Below, piece by piece: positions 53,131-62,622 of a DNA stretch of 64,000 nt. Every line of letters begins with the position of its first letter. The first letter of the stretch is position 1. The DNA lies in contig NZ_FXXQ01000001.1 in the NCBI RefSeq assembly GCF_900184815.1, positions 434,001 to 498,000 on the forward strand. Reading direction: 5' to 3'. The DNA is from Boseongicola aestuarii. Its GTDB lineage: Bacteria > Pseudomonadota > Alphaproteobacteria > Rhodobacterales > Rhodobacteraceae. The notes under the pieces are model-generated. The model saw nothing but the letters and a program-made list of their open reading frames with translations, had not been told where the DNA came from and made no database searches. The translations under genes and the position numbers were made by a program.

Positions 53131-53750
53131 GCAAAGGCCTCATCAAACGCCCCGCCCTGCGGCGCGCTGGCCCGAAAGCCGCTCAAATCCAGAACGTCCG
53201 CATCAATCCCCAGATCGATATGCGTGGCAATCACCGCGATGCCACCCCCGGCCAGATGCCGCTCGACCGCGCGTCCGAACAAACCCACGGCCGCTACATC
53301 CAACGACACCGTCGGCTCGTCCAGCAACCAGACCGGCCGCCCCGTGACAAGCAATCGCGCCAATCCAAGCCTCCGCTTCTGACCCGCCGACAAAGACTGC
53401 GCCGGACGCGCCACCAGATCGCGCAACTCGAACGCATCCAGCGCCGGCGCTATATCCCCGAACCCGAAAAGACTTCCCCAGAACGTCAGGTTTTCACCGA
53501 CACTCAATGTCCCCTTCAGACCATCGGCATGACCCGCATAGGCCACCGTGTCCTCGGGCGCGAAAATCTCCCCGGACACCGCTGGCTGCAACTCCGCCAG
53601 CGTGCGCAACAACGTGGTCTTGCCCGACCCGTTCGGCCCGCGCAGCACCAATGCCGACCCGGACGCGACCTCAAACGACACGCCTTCCAGAACGGTCAAA
53701 CCGCCCCGCGCACAGGCTAAATCCACAACTTTCAACAAAGGCTCTACCAT
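53127..53750 (-). CDS. ccmA: Haem exporter ATP-binding protein CcmA
   Basis: 207 residues from the ATG at 53750 (18 upstream codons rejected). ABC ATPase: Walker [10 protein letters not shown], signature [15 protein letters not shown], Walker [13 protein letters not shown], switch His in VIATHIDLG. First gene of ccmABCDG. Its upstream region contains repeat copy F. Confidence 0.95.
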   Translation of the reverse strand: MVEPLLKVVDLACARGGLTVLEGVSFEVASGSALVLRGPNGSGKTTLLRTLAELQPAVSGEIFAPEDTVAYAGHADGLKGTLSVGENLTFWGSLFGFGDIAPALDAFELRDLVARPAQSLSAGQKRRLGLARLLVTGRPVWLLDEPTVSLDVAAVGLFGRAVERHLAGGGIAVIATHIDLGIDADVLDLSGFRASAPQGGAFDEAFA

Positions 53751-53812
53751 TGCCCCTAGGCATGGCCCAACCCTCGCCCATTGTCCACGCCAGACATGCG
53801 CCAAAGCGTCAC

Positions 53813-53844
53813 TTCACCCTTTTGAAAATACCACCGCCGGAGGC
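53813..53844 (+). repeat. Intergenic repeat copy F
   Basis: TTCACCCTTTTGAAAATACC, a full core match to copies A and D, then CACCGCCGGAGGC without a long hairpin. Between ccmA and the Mth938-like gene. Confidence 0.65.
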
Positions 53845-53862
53845 AGTAAATCTCTGTCGCGC

Positions 53863-54222
53863 TCAGATGCCGATCAAAGCCACGCCCACACGGCGCCCCT
53901 CACCCAGCAACACGTTGTATGTGCGGCACGCCTGCGGCGAGGCCATGATCTCGACACCGATGCCGACCGCTTCCAACGCCCCGCGAAAAGCGCTCGGAAT
54001 ATGCGCAATATCCGCACCCGTGCCGACCAGCAGAAAATCGATGTCAACGTCAGCCGCCACGAACAGCGACGCGTCTTCAAATCCGCCCCAGGCTGACACG
54101 CCCGACGGCAAAACCGCAACCGGCGCATCATACACCGCACCACCCAGACGAAAGAACCCCGGCCCATAGCCATCGACAGGCACCGCATCATTGAAAGTGA
54201 CCTCATTCAGTCGCATCGCCAA
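53863..54222 (-). CDS. Mth938-like domain protein (DUF498)
   Basis: 119 residues. The fold is recognisable from FRLGGAVYDAPVAVLPSGVSAWG, FLLVGTGADIAHIP and the end GIGVEIMASPQACRTYNVLLGEGRRVGVALI. Members occur from archaea to mitochondria (NDUFAF3, a complex I assembly factor) and in bacteria often sit beside sec or ccm genes, as here after secF and the TauE-like gene. Molecular role in bacteria is not established. A start two codons later is also possible. Confidence 0.9.
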   Translation of the reverse strand: MAMRLNEVTFNDAVPVDGYGPGFFRLGGAVYDAPVAVLPSGVSAWGGFEDASLFVAADVDIDFLLVGTGADIAHIPSAFRGALEAVGIGVEIMASPQACRTYNVLLGEGRRVGVALIGI

Positions 54223-54229
54223 AGCTTCC

Positions 54230-54982
54230 TCAATCCCAGATCGGCATTCCCGACAGCGCAGATGCCGCTATGATCAAATACGCGACCCAGCGGTAAACCT
54301 TCTCGGCTTCAGGCCGGAACAACACCGCCCCTGCCCAGTTCCCGGCAAGATAGGGCGCGATCATCAGAACGCCAAGCGCAAGCGCGGCAAACACCAGAAA
54401 ACCTCCGACCCACAAGACCGCGACCAGAATGAGATCCGCAAGTATGAGATACAAGGTCAGGTTCGCGCGCACCGCCGAAACAGGCAATGTCGACGCCATG
54501 TAAAGCATGATGACCGGTGGCCCCGGCAATCCGACAGACCCCGCCAAAAGCCCACCAAATCCACCGGCCAAATAGATCAGTGTCTTCGTCAAGACGCCCC
54601 GGTAGCGCACTCCTGCAACCAGCAGCACCAAAAGCGTAAACGACGTTAACGACACCCCCCAGCGAAACGTCACCGGGTCAATCAGGCTTAACAGGAAAAC
54701 ACCCAGAGGAACCGCCAGCACCGCCCCGATACCAAGCCGCACAACATCGCCCGGCTGACCTTCCCGCAACGCACGCGGCACATGCATCAAAGGCGCCACG
54801 AGATCCTTCACCAACATGACGGTCAAGGCTTCGAACGGCCCCAGAAACTGAGCCGCGATCGGCATGAACACCATTGCTGTGCCGAAACCGGTGAACCCGC
54901 GCACAATTCCTGCAAGGAAAGCGCCAAATGCAATGAAGTAAAGGCCCTCCGTGGCCAGTGCCACGGAGAAGACCTCAGGCAT
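54230..54982 (-). CDS. TauE/SafE family permease
   Basis: 250 residues, seven or eight membrane segments, with the paired family motifs FGAFLAGIVRGFTGFGTAMVF and AGGFGGLLAGSVGLPGPPVIM. These proteins are thought to export sulfite, sulfonates or other organic anions. The gene overlaps the end of secF by 8 bp and runs into the Mth938-like gene 8 bp later, so it is probably part of the yajC-secDF transcript. Confidence 0.92.
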   Translation of the reverse strand: MPEVFSVALATEGLYFIAFGAFLAGIVRGFTGFGTAMVFMPIAAQFLGPFEALTVMLVKDLVAPLMHVPRALREGQPGDVVRLGIGAVLAVPLGVFLLSLIDPVTFRWGVSLTSFTLLVLLVAGVRYRGVLTKTLIYLAGGFGGLLAGSVGLPGPPVIMLYMASTLPVSAVRANLTLYLILADLILVAVLWVGGFLVFAALALGVLMIAPYLAGNWAGAVLFRPEAEKVYRWVAYLIIAASALSGMPIWD

Positions 54983-55958
54983 CTATATTCGCGAACTGAG
55001 TGCCAGCACCGCCTCCGCCCGAACCACCATCAGGTTTGGACCAGTCGCGCTTGACGCCCAGAAAAAGAACCACGTTCTTTGCCACGTAAACCGATGAATA
55101 GGTGCCGACAATCACACCCCATGTGATCGCGAAAACAAAGCCACGGATCACGTCTCCGCCCAAAAACAACAGAGCAATCAAGGCCAGCAAAGTGGTTCCC
55201 GAGGTCATCAGCGTCCGGCTCAACGTCTCGTTTACCGACATGTTCATAACTTCCTGCAACGGCGTCGTCTTGAACTTGCGAAGGTTCTCGCGAAGCCGGT
55301 CGAAGATCACCACCGTGTCGTTGATCGAATAGCCCACAATCGTCAGGATCGCCGCAATCGTCGCCAGATCGAACCGGATCTGCAACAGACTGAAGATGCC
55401 GATCGTCAGGATCACATCATGGAACAACGCCACTACGGCACCCACCGAAAACTGCCACTCGAACCGCAGCCAGATATAGAAAAGGATCGCCGCCATTGCT
55501 GCCGCAACCGCGATCACGGCGGTACGAATCAATTCGCCCGAGACCTTCGGTCCGACGCTTTCCACCGAGGTAAACTTCAACGACGGGTCCACCGCCTTCA
55601 GGGCGGCCTCCATCTCGGCGATGACCGTCCCGGTGACGCTTTCCTGACCGTCCTGCGCCTGAATTCGGATCATCGACACGTTCTGATCGTCCGCGAAGGT
55701 TGGATCGAACACCTGGGAAATTGCCACATCCCCCAATTGCAGCGCATCTACCGCCTGACGGTACGCGGCAACGTCCACGGGCTGCACAGCCTCCGAACGG
55801 ATCGTCGTGCCGCCCCGGAAATCAATGCCGAAGTTCAGCCCTACCGTCAGCCACAAGACAATCGAAACGATCATCGCAACCACCGAGGCGCCCATCGTCA
55901 CATAACGAAGCTTGAAAAAATCATAGTTGGTCTCTGCGGGAACAAGTCTCAGTCGCAT
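54975..55958 (-). CDS. secF: Protein translocase subunit SecF
   Basis: 327 residues from the ATG at 55958. First membrane segment, then the family signature GLNFGIDFRGGTTI, a periplasmic domain, and five more membrane segments with GYSINDTVVIFDRLRENLR. With SecD it uses the proton gradient to complete protein export through SecYEG. Four bases after secD. Confidence 0.96.
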   Translation of the reverse strand: MRLRLVPAETNYDFFKLRYVTMGASVVAMIVSIVLWLTVGLNFGIDFRGGTTIRSEAVQPVDVAAYRQAVDALQLGDVAISQVFDPTFADDQNVSMIRIQAQDGQESVTGTVIAEMEAALKAVDPSLKFTSVESVGPKVSGELIRTAVIAVAAAMAAILFYIWLRFEWQFSVGAVVALFHDVILTIGIFSLLQIRFDLATIAAILTIVGYSINDTVVIFDRLRENLRKFKTTPLQEVMNMSVNETLSRTLMTSGTTLLALIALLFLGGDVIRGFVFAITWGVIVGTYSSVYVAKNVVLFLGVKRDWSKPDGGSGGGGAGTQFANIDA

Positions 55959-55962
55959 ATCA

Positions 55963-57627
55963 TCAAACCTCGATTGTCCGCGGACGCTTCCGCTCAAACC
56001 ACATGACGACGATCAGTCGCGTCACAAAAATTGCCGTAAATACCGAAGTCACGATCCCGATCATCAGCGTCACCGCAAAGCCCTTCACCGGCCCCGACCC
56101 CAATGCGAACAGGATCATCGCCGTCATGAAGGTCGTAATGTTGGCATCGATAATCGCGCTCAGAGCCTTTTCATAGCCAAGCTCGATCGCGCGGCTCGGC
56201 CCCTTCGCGGTCTTCAGTTCCTCGCGTATTCGCTCAAAAACCAGCACGTTGGCGTCAACCGCCATACCGATCGTCAACACGATCCCTGCAATCCCCGGGA
56301 GGGTCAAAGTCGCACCCAGAAGGCTCAGAAGACCGAACAGCAACGCCACGTTCAGCAGCAAGGCGAGATTCGCGAAAATCCCGAACAAACCATAGGACAA
56401 AGCCATAAAGACCAGCACCGCCGCGAAAGCAATCAGCGCGGCAATGCGCCCCGCTCGGATTGAATCCTCGCCCAAATCGGGCCCGATAGTGCGCTCTTCA
56501 AGGAAAGTCATCTCGGCCGGCAAGGCACCCGCACGCAACAAAACCGCCAATTGAGTCGAGCTATCGACCGTAAAGTTCCCGGTGATTTGCCCCGAGCCGC
56601 CTGTGATCGGCTCGTTGATCCGAGGGGCGGTAATCACCTGATTATCCAAAACAATCGCAAACGGCGCCCCGGTGTTTTCCGTGGTGTAACGCCCGAACAC
56701 CCGCGCACCTGACGGATTGAACCGGAAGGTCACCGACGGCAACCCATTCTGGTCGAAACCGGGCTGTGCGTCGACCAGATCGTCGCCCGTCACCACGGCT
56801 GTCCGCTCCAGAATGTAGTAAAGCGAACTGTCATCCAGATCCTGCACCAGTATCTCGCCGGGCCCCGGAACCGCTTCCGCGTTCGAGGTCTGCTGGATCA
56901 CCGGATGGAACGTCAGCCTAGCGGTCGTCCCGATCAGCGCCTTCAACTCCTCAGCCGAGCCAATCCCCGGCACCTGGATCAATATCCGGTCCGAACCCTG
57001 CCGCTGGATCGTCGGCTCGCGTGTGCCGACTTCATCAACACGACGCCGGATGATCTCCAGTGACTGCTGAATGGTCCGGTTGTCCGTCGCCGCTTTTTCT
57101 TCTGGCGACAAGGACACGATGATCGTGTTTCCGCGACCCGACACCGAAATGTCCGTCGCCCCGACACCCGTCAATGACGCCACCGGTTGCGCCAAGGCAC
57201 GCACCGCCGTCAATGCGGCGGGCAATCCCTCGGCCTGCGATATCCGCACATGCAATTCACCCTCAGGGGCGTCTTCCACACGCTCGACAAATCCAACATC
57301 GTCACGGATCGCCACCAAGGCATCGCGGACACCCAGCCAATAGCCGTCCATGCGTTCGACATAGACGTCCGCCACCTGAACTTCGGCCAGAAGATGCGCG
57401 CCACCGCGCAAATCAAGCCCCAGATTGACCAGCGACGACGGCAGGAATGACGGCCACAGGGCGGCCGCTTCCTCCCGCTCGGGCGTAGACCCAAGCGCTT
57501 CGATTTCGGCGACGGCGTCATTGTGCATTTCGACGCGGGAATAAAACCCGTTTGGAAACGCAAGAAGCAGGCCCATCAGGCAAACCGCCCAAATGGTGAA
57601 TCGCTTCCAGGCGGCGATCTGAAGCAT
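55963..57627 (-). CDS. secD: Protein translocase subunit SecD
   Basis: 554 residues. Membrane anchor, then NLGLDLRGGAHLLAEV, a large periplasmic region with the head domain (VDEVGTREPTIQRQG, ILIQVPG), and a C-terminal RND-type six-helix membrane domain with GMAVDANVLVFERIREELK; the conserved Asp of this motif is needed for proton flow in known SecD. Between yajC and secF. Confidence 0.96.
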   Translation of the reverse strand: MLQIAAWKRFTIWAVCLMGLLLAFPNGFYSRVEMHNDAVAEIEALGSTPEREEAAALWPSFLPSSLVNLGLDLRGGAHLLAEVQVADVYVERMDGYWLGVRDALVAIRDDVGFVERVEDAPEGELHVRISQAEGLPAALTAVRALAQPVASLTGVGATDISVSGRGNTIIVSLSPEEKAATDNRTIQQSLEIIRRRVDEVGTREPTIQRQGSDRILIQVPGIGSAEELKALIGTTARLTFHPVIQQTSNAEAVPGPGEILVQDLDDSSLYYILERTAVVTGDDLVDAQPGFDQNGLPSVTFRFNPSGARVFGRYTTENTGAPFAIVLDNQVITAPRINEPITGGSGQITGNFTVDSSTQLAVLLRAGALPAEMTFLEERTIGPDLGEDSIRAGRIAALIAFAAVLVFMALSYGLFGIFANLALLLNVALLFGLLSLLGATLTLPGIAGIVLTIGMAVDANVLVFERIREELKTAKGPSRAIELGYEKALSAIIDANITTFMTAMILFALGSGPVKGFAVTLMIGIVTSVFTAIFVTRLIVVMWFERKRPRTIEV

Positions 57628-57636
57628 AAAGTACCC

Positions 57637-57963
57637 TTAAGTCTTCGCGGGTTCGGTTTTCGACCGAACTTGCGTAATCGTGTGCTTTACGACGCGAACA
57701 TTCACGCCGGTCGCAATCTCGATCTCGATCTCGGCATCGTCCCGCACCTTCGTCACCTTGCCGACGATCCCACCAGCGGTCACGACCTGATCGCCCCGAC
57801 GCAATGCCTCGACCATGCTCTGATGCTCTTTCAGCTTCTTTTGCTGCGGACGGATAAGCAGGAAATACATGATACCGAAAATAAGCACCATCGGAATGAC
57901 GAGAGACGTAAATACATCCCCGCCACCGGCAGCCGCTTGCGCATATGCAGGCGTGACGAACAT
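57637..57963 (-). CDS. yajC: Preprotein translocase accessory subunit YajC
   Basis: 108 residues: one membrane segment (SLVIPMVLIFGIMYFLLIRPQQKK) followed by a small cytoplasmic domain HQSMVEALRRGDQVVTAGGIVGKVTKV. Standard first gene of yajC-secD-secF, nine bases before secD. Confidence 0.96.
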   Translation of the reverse strand: MFVTPAYAQAAAGGGDVFTSLVIPMVLIFGIMYFLLIRPQQKKLKEHQSMVEALRRGDQVVTAGGIVGKVTKVRDDAEIEIEIATGVNVRVVKHTITQVRSKTEPAKT

Positions 57964-58096
57964 CTGGTTAATCCTTGTCTAAGTCGAGGCTCTGAGCGGC
58001 CCCCATTTCAGCTTGGCGCGCACCCTATCTAGGGGCTGAAAGGTTGGCAAGCAACGCAGGCCACCAAACCGGACTCAGATGCAATCAAAACGCCGT

Positions 58097-58867
58097 TCAG
58101 CGAACAGGGGCCAGGTTTCCTTCTGCGCAGTCATAAGCCCGCCCGTCTGGCAATCGGCACAACCCTGCAAGATAATCGGGGGGCAACACCCCATAGCTGG
58201 ACAAGGCATGTGTCCTGTCCTGCTCGTCAAGAAAGGCACTGCAACTGGCAACATAATACCGCTCGCGGCGCACATCCGAGTCATACCATTGATCAAATGC
58301 CGCCGCCGCTGCCAGCGAGACATCCCCCGTTCGCTCCATCACTTCTTCAAACCGGTCGGCAATATCCCCGCTCATCCCCCAGTCGCGCAAACCATCCCAG
58401 AACGCAGGCTCACCCGACCTTCGCGCCTGCCATGCCACAACCACGCTTGAAACATTGGCATCGGCCTCCAAGGCAAAGGTCGCGCGCGCGTATTCGGCCA
58501 TGTCCAACTGAATGCTCGGACATGTACCCCTCTGAAATTGCTCGACATGTCGCAGCTCGTGGATAAGGACTGCCCCCATCAAACCCCGCGAAAGCGAGGC
58601 ATCCAGAACGATCCGGTTTCGGCCAGGATCAAAGAAACCGCGCTCATCATGCAGATCGCCCGACAAACAGACCTCCGGCCCAGCCTCGGCCCAGGCCGTG
58701 CGAAACTCTGCAAAGGGCGCCAACACCGTCTCGACGTCACGCACGACCTCAACCAAAGCTGCAGGCGCCGCTTTTCCCTTATAAGGCGCTTGCAAACAGT
58801 CCTCCGCATCGGCGGACGCCGCCTGCGCGCACAGCAGTCCAAACAAAATGAGAAAACGCCGAACCAT
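58097..58867 (-). CDS. Putative secreted zinc metallopeptidase (DUF6782-like)
   Basis: 256 residues. Signal peptide (RFLILFGLLCAQAASA). A zincin motif HELRH at 103-107 (HExxH) is followed by Glu134 in FALEADANV, the third ligand expected of a gluzincin; six or more cysteines suggest a disulfide-stabilised periplasmic protein. It resembles the putative metallopeptidase family DUF6782; substrate unknown. Divergent from serS with about 140 bp between starts. Confidence 0.78.
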   Translation of the reverse strand: MVRRFLILFGLLCAQAASADAEDCLQAPYKGKAAPAALVEVVRDVETVLAPFAEFRTAWAEAGPEVCLSGDLHDERGFFDPGRNRIVLDASLSRGLMGAVLIHELRHVEQFQRGTCPSIQLDMAEYARATFALEADANVSSVVVAWQARRSGEPAFWDGLRDWGMSGDIADRFEEVMERTGDVSLAAAAAFDQWYDSDVRRERYYVASCSAFLDEQDRTHALSSYGVLPPDYLAGLCRLPDGRAYDCAEGNLAPVR

Positions 58868-59009
58868 GTCCTATCACTGCCCGCTTGGGACGCACCGATC
58901 AAGCCCACGACCCACGATCCGGGCGATATCGCGTATTCCCCCATTTCCACGGCCTCCAAAATCCGCCATATAGCGCCCATCAAAAACGACACTCTAAAAG
59001 GACAGGACA

Positions 59010-60299
59010 ATGCACGACATCCGCGCCATCCGCGAACACCCCGCCGCTTTCGACGCCGCCATGGCAAAGCTCGGGAACTCGGGCGCGTCGTCGGACATCC
59101 TGGCTATCGACGAAGCACGCCGCGCCGCCATTCAGGCGGCGGAAACGATGAAGGCCGCGGGCAACGCCGCGGCAAAGGAAATCGGAGCGGCCAAAGCCGC
59201 CGGCGACGACGAGACATTCAACCGTTTGCGCGCCGAAGTCGCCGACACCAAGAAAGCCACCGCCGAGCAGGAACAGGTCGCCAAAGACCTCGATGCGCAA
59301 CTGCGCGATGCGCTGATGTCGCTTCCAAACCTGCCATACGATGACGTTCCCGAAGGCGCCGACGAAAACGACAACGTCGAACTGAAACGCTGGGGCACGC
59401 CGCCCACCTTTGATTTCAAACCAAAAGAACACTTTGAAATCAAAGGCGTGCAAGGCGGGATGGATTTCGAGACCGCCGCCAAACTCTCTGGCAGCCGTTT
59501 CGTCCTGCTGTCCGGTGCGGTCGCGCGGGTGCACCGCGCTCTGGCGCAATTCATGCTCGACATTCATACCGACGAAAACGGCCTGACCGAGACCATACCG
59601 CCCGTTCTGGTGCGGGACGAAGCCATGTATGGCACCAACCAACTGCCGAAATTCGCCGAAGAAAGCTACCAGACCCGCGAAGGCATGTGGCTGATCCCAA
59701 CTTCCGAAGTCTCGCTCACCAACATCGTCGCGGGCGCGGTGCTCGACGCCGACTACCTGCCGCGCCGCTATGTCGCCCACACCAACTGCTTCCGCTCCGA
59801 AGCCGGCAGTGCGGGCCGCGACACTTCTGGAATGCTGCGCCAGCATCAGTTCGAAAAAGTCGAAATGGTCTCGATCACTCACCCTGACACATCCGACGTC
59901 GAACACGCCCGCATGACGGCCTGCGCCGAAGGTATCCTCGAACGCCTTGGCCTTGCCTATCGCACGGTCGTTCTTTGCACCGGAGACATGGGCTTCGGTG
60001 CACGCCGCACCCACGACATCGAAGTCTGGTTGCCGGGCCAAGACACCTACCGCGAGATTTCGTCGGTTTCGACCTGCGGCGACTTTCAGGCCCGCCGCAT
60101 GAACGCACGCTTCCGCGACGAAGACGGCAAGCCGCAGTTCGTCCACACTCTGAACGGTTCCGGCCTCGCGGTCGGTCGCTGCCTCATCGCGGTGCTTGAA
60201 AACGGTCAAACTGAAGACGGCGGCGTGACCCTGCCCGAAGCCCTGTCGCCATGGCTCGGCGGCAAAACCCGCATCACGCCCGAAGGCGCACTTGCCTGA
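59010..60299 (+). CDS. serS: Serine--tRNA ligase
   Basis: 429 residues. N-terminal coiled-coil arm that grips tRNA-Ser (about 30-105), then the class II core: motif 2 around [20 protein letters not shown], and motif 3 [30 protein letters not shown] precedes the ATG. The next gene could start within its last bases (60292), but a later start with a better ribosome-binding site is preferred. Confidence 0.97.
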   Translation: MHDIRAIREHPAAFDAAMAKLGNSGASSDILAIDEARRAAIQAAETMKAAGNAAAKEIGAAKAAGDDETFNRLRAEVADTKKATAEQEQVAKDLDAQLRDALMSLPNLPYDDVPEGADENDNVELKRWGTPPTFDFKPKEHFEIKGVQGGMDFETAAKLSGSRFVLLSGAVARVHRALAQFMLDIHTDENGLTETIPPVLVRDEAMYGTNQLPKFAEESYQTREGMWLIPTSEVSLTNIVAGAVLDADYLPRRYVAHTNCFRSEAGSAGRDTSGMLRQHQFEKVEMVSITHPDTSDVEHARMTACAEGILERLGLAYRTVVLCTGDMGFGARRTHDIEVWLPGQDTYREISSVSTCGDFQARRMNARFRDEDGKPQFVHTLNGSGLAVGRCLIAVLENGQTEDGGVTLPEALSPWLGGKTRITPEGALA

Positions 60300-60360
60300 C
60301 ACCCCATTGACCCCCGCTCCGGCTTCGCGGACACTTCCCCGAAAAGCCGGAGCAGCAGGC

Positions 60361-62112
60361 ATGGCCGACAATCAAAACACGCTTGAACCGCCTCTGTCCT
60401 ACGATGAAATCATCGACACAAACGGGCTGCGCGTGCCCTTCGTGCCAAACATCATCACGCCCAACATCGAAAAACCGCTGCGCAACGGCCGTTACGAAGC
60501 AGGTGAACTCAACCACCTGAAATCGCTTTTGAAACCTGACGATCGTCTGCTTGATCTCGGCGGAGGCCTCGGCCTTGTTGCCGCCACCGCCGCAAAGCTT
60601 CTTCCAAAGGGCGAAGTCCTCTCAATCGAAGCCCATCCCGGACTTCTCCCCATGATCCAAGAGGTCTGGCGCCTGAACACTGTCTCCAATGCCACGCTGA
60701 AACACGGCCTGATCTCAAAAACCTCCGGCGCACCCGGCAAATTCTATGCCCGAACAGATTTTTGGGCCTCTTCCGCCGAACCCAAATCGCGCCCATTCAC
60801 CGCCGAACATGATGTGCAAACTCTCGGTCTCGACACCCTTATCCGCACGTTCCGTCCGACGATCATCTCCTGTGACATCGAAGGCGCCGAGCAAGACCTC
60901 TTCGACGACCTCGACCTTTCGCAGGTGGGCGCCATCGTTCTTGAGACCCATCCCAAAGTCTACGGCACCAAAGCCCGCGACGCGCTCTTGCAAACGCTCC
61001 AATCCAAAGGTCTCGCCGCGCACCCCCAACCCCGGCCCTCCACCGTCTATATCCTTGAGCGCACCCCCAACTGGCCGCCCGAAAACCCGCGCACCCTGCT
61101 GGCCACCTGCATGAAAGACGAAGGCCCCTTCATTCTGGAATGGCTCGCGTGGCACAAAGCCATCGGCATCACGGATATCGTCGTGTTTTCAAACGATTGC
61201 ACCGACGGAACGGACACGCTCCTTGACCACCTGGACGCACGCGGGGACCTCACTCACCTGCCCAATCCCGCCAGCCTTCTCGGTTCCGGCTACTACCAGC
61301 CGACAGCGCTGAACTACGTCCAGACCATGCCGGTATTTCGCGCCGCAGACTTCATGCTTTCGATCGACGTCGACGAATTCGTCAACATCCGAACCCCCGA
61401 AGGCACCCTCGAAAGCCTCCTTGAAAACCTCCCCGCCTTCGACGTCCTGTCCATCTCGGAACTGAACCACGGCACCAATGACCAGATGCACTTTCAACCG
61501 GGCTGGGTCACCGACCTTTTTCCGGCCCATCAATCCCTGAAGCCGGGACGCTGGCGCGCAAAGGCTGGCGTCAAATCCCTCACCCGCCTGTCCAAGCGCA
61601 TCGAAAAAGTCCGCAATCACCGCCCCGATCTCGCAATTCCCCCCGCCGATGCCGTCTGGCTCAACGGTTCGGGCAATCCGGTGAGTTCACTGGCCGACGA
61701 TCCAAATGAGAACGGCCTCGATTCGCGCCGCGCCCGCGATCTGGTATCGCTGGAACACTACCCTTTGCGCTCCATCGACAGCTTCCTCGTGAAAGCATGG
61801 CGCGGCGACGTGGTAATCAAAGGCAAACAGGTCTCAAACGCCTATTTTCGGCGGCGAAACCGCGGTGCGCACCACGAAATGGACCTCTCAAACGGCAAAT
61901 CCCTCGCGCGTGCGGTCCACGCCGAGTTCGAAAAAGACATGACACTCATGGCGCTTCACGAGGCCTGCAACGCTGCGCATCAGGCCCGCATTGACGACCT
62001 GAACGCCGACCCCGCCTATCGCGCACGCCGGGCCGAAATCGTTAACATCGCCGAGGAACAAAGAACGCCGCCTCCGGCGAAAGGCACTGACGGCGACGCC
62101 CCGAACAACTAG
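60361..62112 (+). CDS. Fusion protein: FkbM-type methyltransferase + GT2-like glycosyltransferase
   Basis: 583 residues from the ATG at 60361 (GGAG upstream; an ATG at 60292 overlapping serS would add 23 low-complexity residues). The first half is a SAM-dependent FkbM domain (DLGGGLG at 65-71, SCDIEGAEQDLF near 170). The second half, from about 245, begins TLLATCMKDEGPFILEWLAWH and has the metal-binding SIDVDEF (334-340) of Glyco_tranf_2_4-type enzymes. A single protein could methylate and glycosylate the same surface glycan. The tail is Lys/Pro-rich. No other glycan genes nearby. Confidence 0.85.
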   Translation: MADNQNTLEPPLSYDEIIDTNGLRVPFVPNIITPNIEKPLRNGRYEAGELNHLKSLLKPDDRLLDLGGGLGLVAATAAKLLPKGEVLSIEAHPGLLPMIQEVWRLNTVSNATLKHGLISKTSGAPGKFYARTDFWASSAEPKSRPFTAEHDVQTLGLDTLIRTFRPTIISCDIEGAEQDLFDDLDLSQVGAIVLETHPKVYGTKARDALLQTLQSKGLAAHPQPRPSTVYILERTPNWPPENPRTLLATCMKDEGPFILEWLAWHKAIGITDIVVFSNDCTDGTDTLLDHLDARGDLTHLPNPASLLGSGYYQPTALNYVQTMPVFRAADFMLSIDVDEFVNIRTPEGTLESLLENLPAFDVLSISELNHGTNDQMHFQPGWVTDLFPAHQSLKPGRWRAKAGVKSLTRLSKRIEKVRNHRPDLAIPPADAVWLNGSGNPVSSLADDPNENGLDSRRARDLVSLEHYPLRSIDSFLVKAWRGDVVIKGKQVSNAYFRRRNRGAHHEMDLSNGKSLARAVHAEFEKDMTLMALHEACNAAHQARIDDLNADPAYRARRAEIVNIAEEQRTPPPAKGTDGDAPNN

Positions 62113-62127
62113 TCCGAAAACCGGAAC

Positions 62128-62358
62128 CTAGCCGCCCAGCACACCGCCCGCTAACGCGGCGGCCCGTTCGTATTCGTCAATCGCGCCGTCCTCGTCTACG
62201 TCGATCTGCACCAGTAGCTCGTCGCTGACTTCCGGGTAGGCCGCGTGCAACTCCTCCATCGAGGAAACGGCGTCGCCGTCGCTGTCCCCGACTATGGTCT
62301 GCGCCCAGACAGTACCGGCAAGCACCGCGCAAGCAACTGTAATTAAGATAGATCGTAT
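62128..62358 (-). CDS. Secreted EF-hand peptide, apparently with an ATA start
   Basis: 76 residues. A signal peptide (RSILITVACAVLAGTVWAQ) is followed by two Ca-binding-like loops (DSDGDAVSSMEE and DVDEDGAIDEYE). No ATG, GTG or TTG lies near the natural start; AAGAGAG sits just before an ATA at 62356-62358, which would give a normal signal peptide. The nearest standard start codons upstream would add long unrelated sequence. Either a genuine ATA start or a recent loss of ATG; the gene could then be poorly expressed. Confidence 0.6.
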   Translation of the reverse strand: MRSILITVACAVLAGTVWAQTIVGDSDGDAVSSMEELHAAYPEVSDELLVQIDVDEDGAIDEYERAAALAGGVLGG

Positions 62359-62622
62359 AGTAACTCTCTTGACTGGTAGGCGGACCCGCCCGTGTGATCC
62401 AATGAAGCATCCGCTCTGACCTGAGGCGTTCGACACTGCCCCGCAATCCCGCACGCCAAGCGCAGCAATCTGCGGCCAATTCGCGCTGCTTCCCGCGCCC
62501 CGGCACCGCGACTTGCAGCCGACCCAAGCGCAGAACACCGCCGACGGCGCCTGCGCGCCGATGTGAAAAACAAAACCGGCAACGCCTTGCCACCACACCC
62601 ACGGTGCGCCATCTCTAACGAC

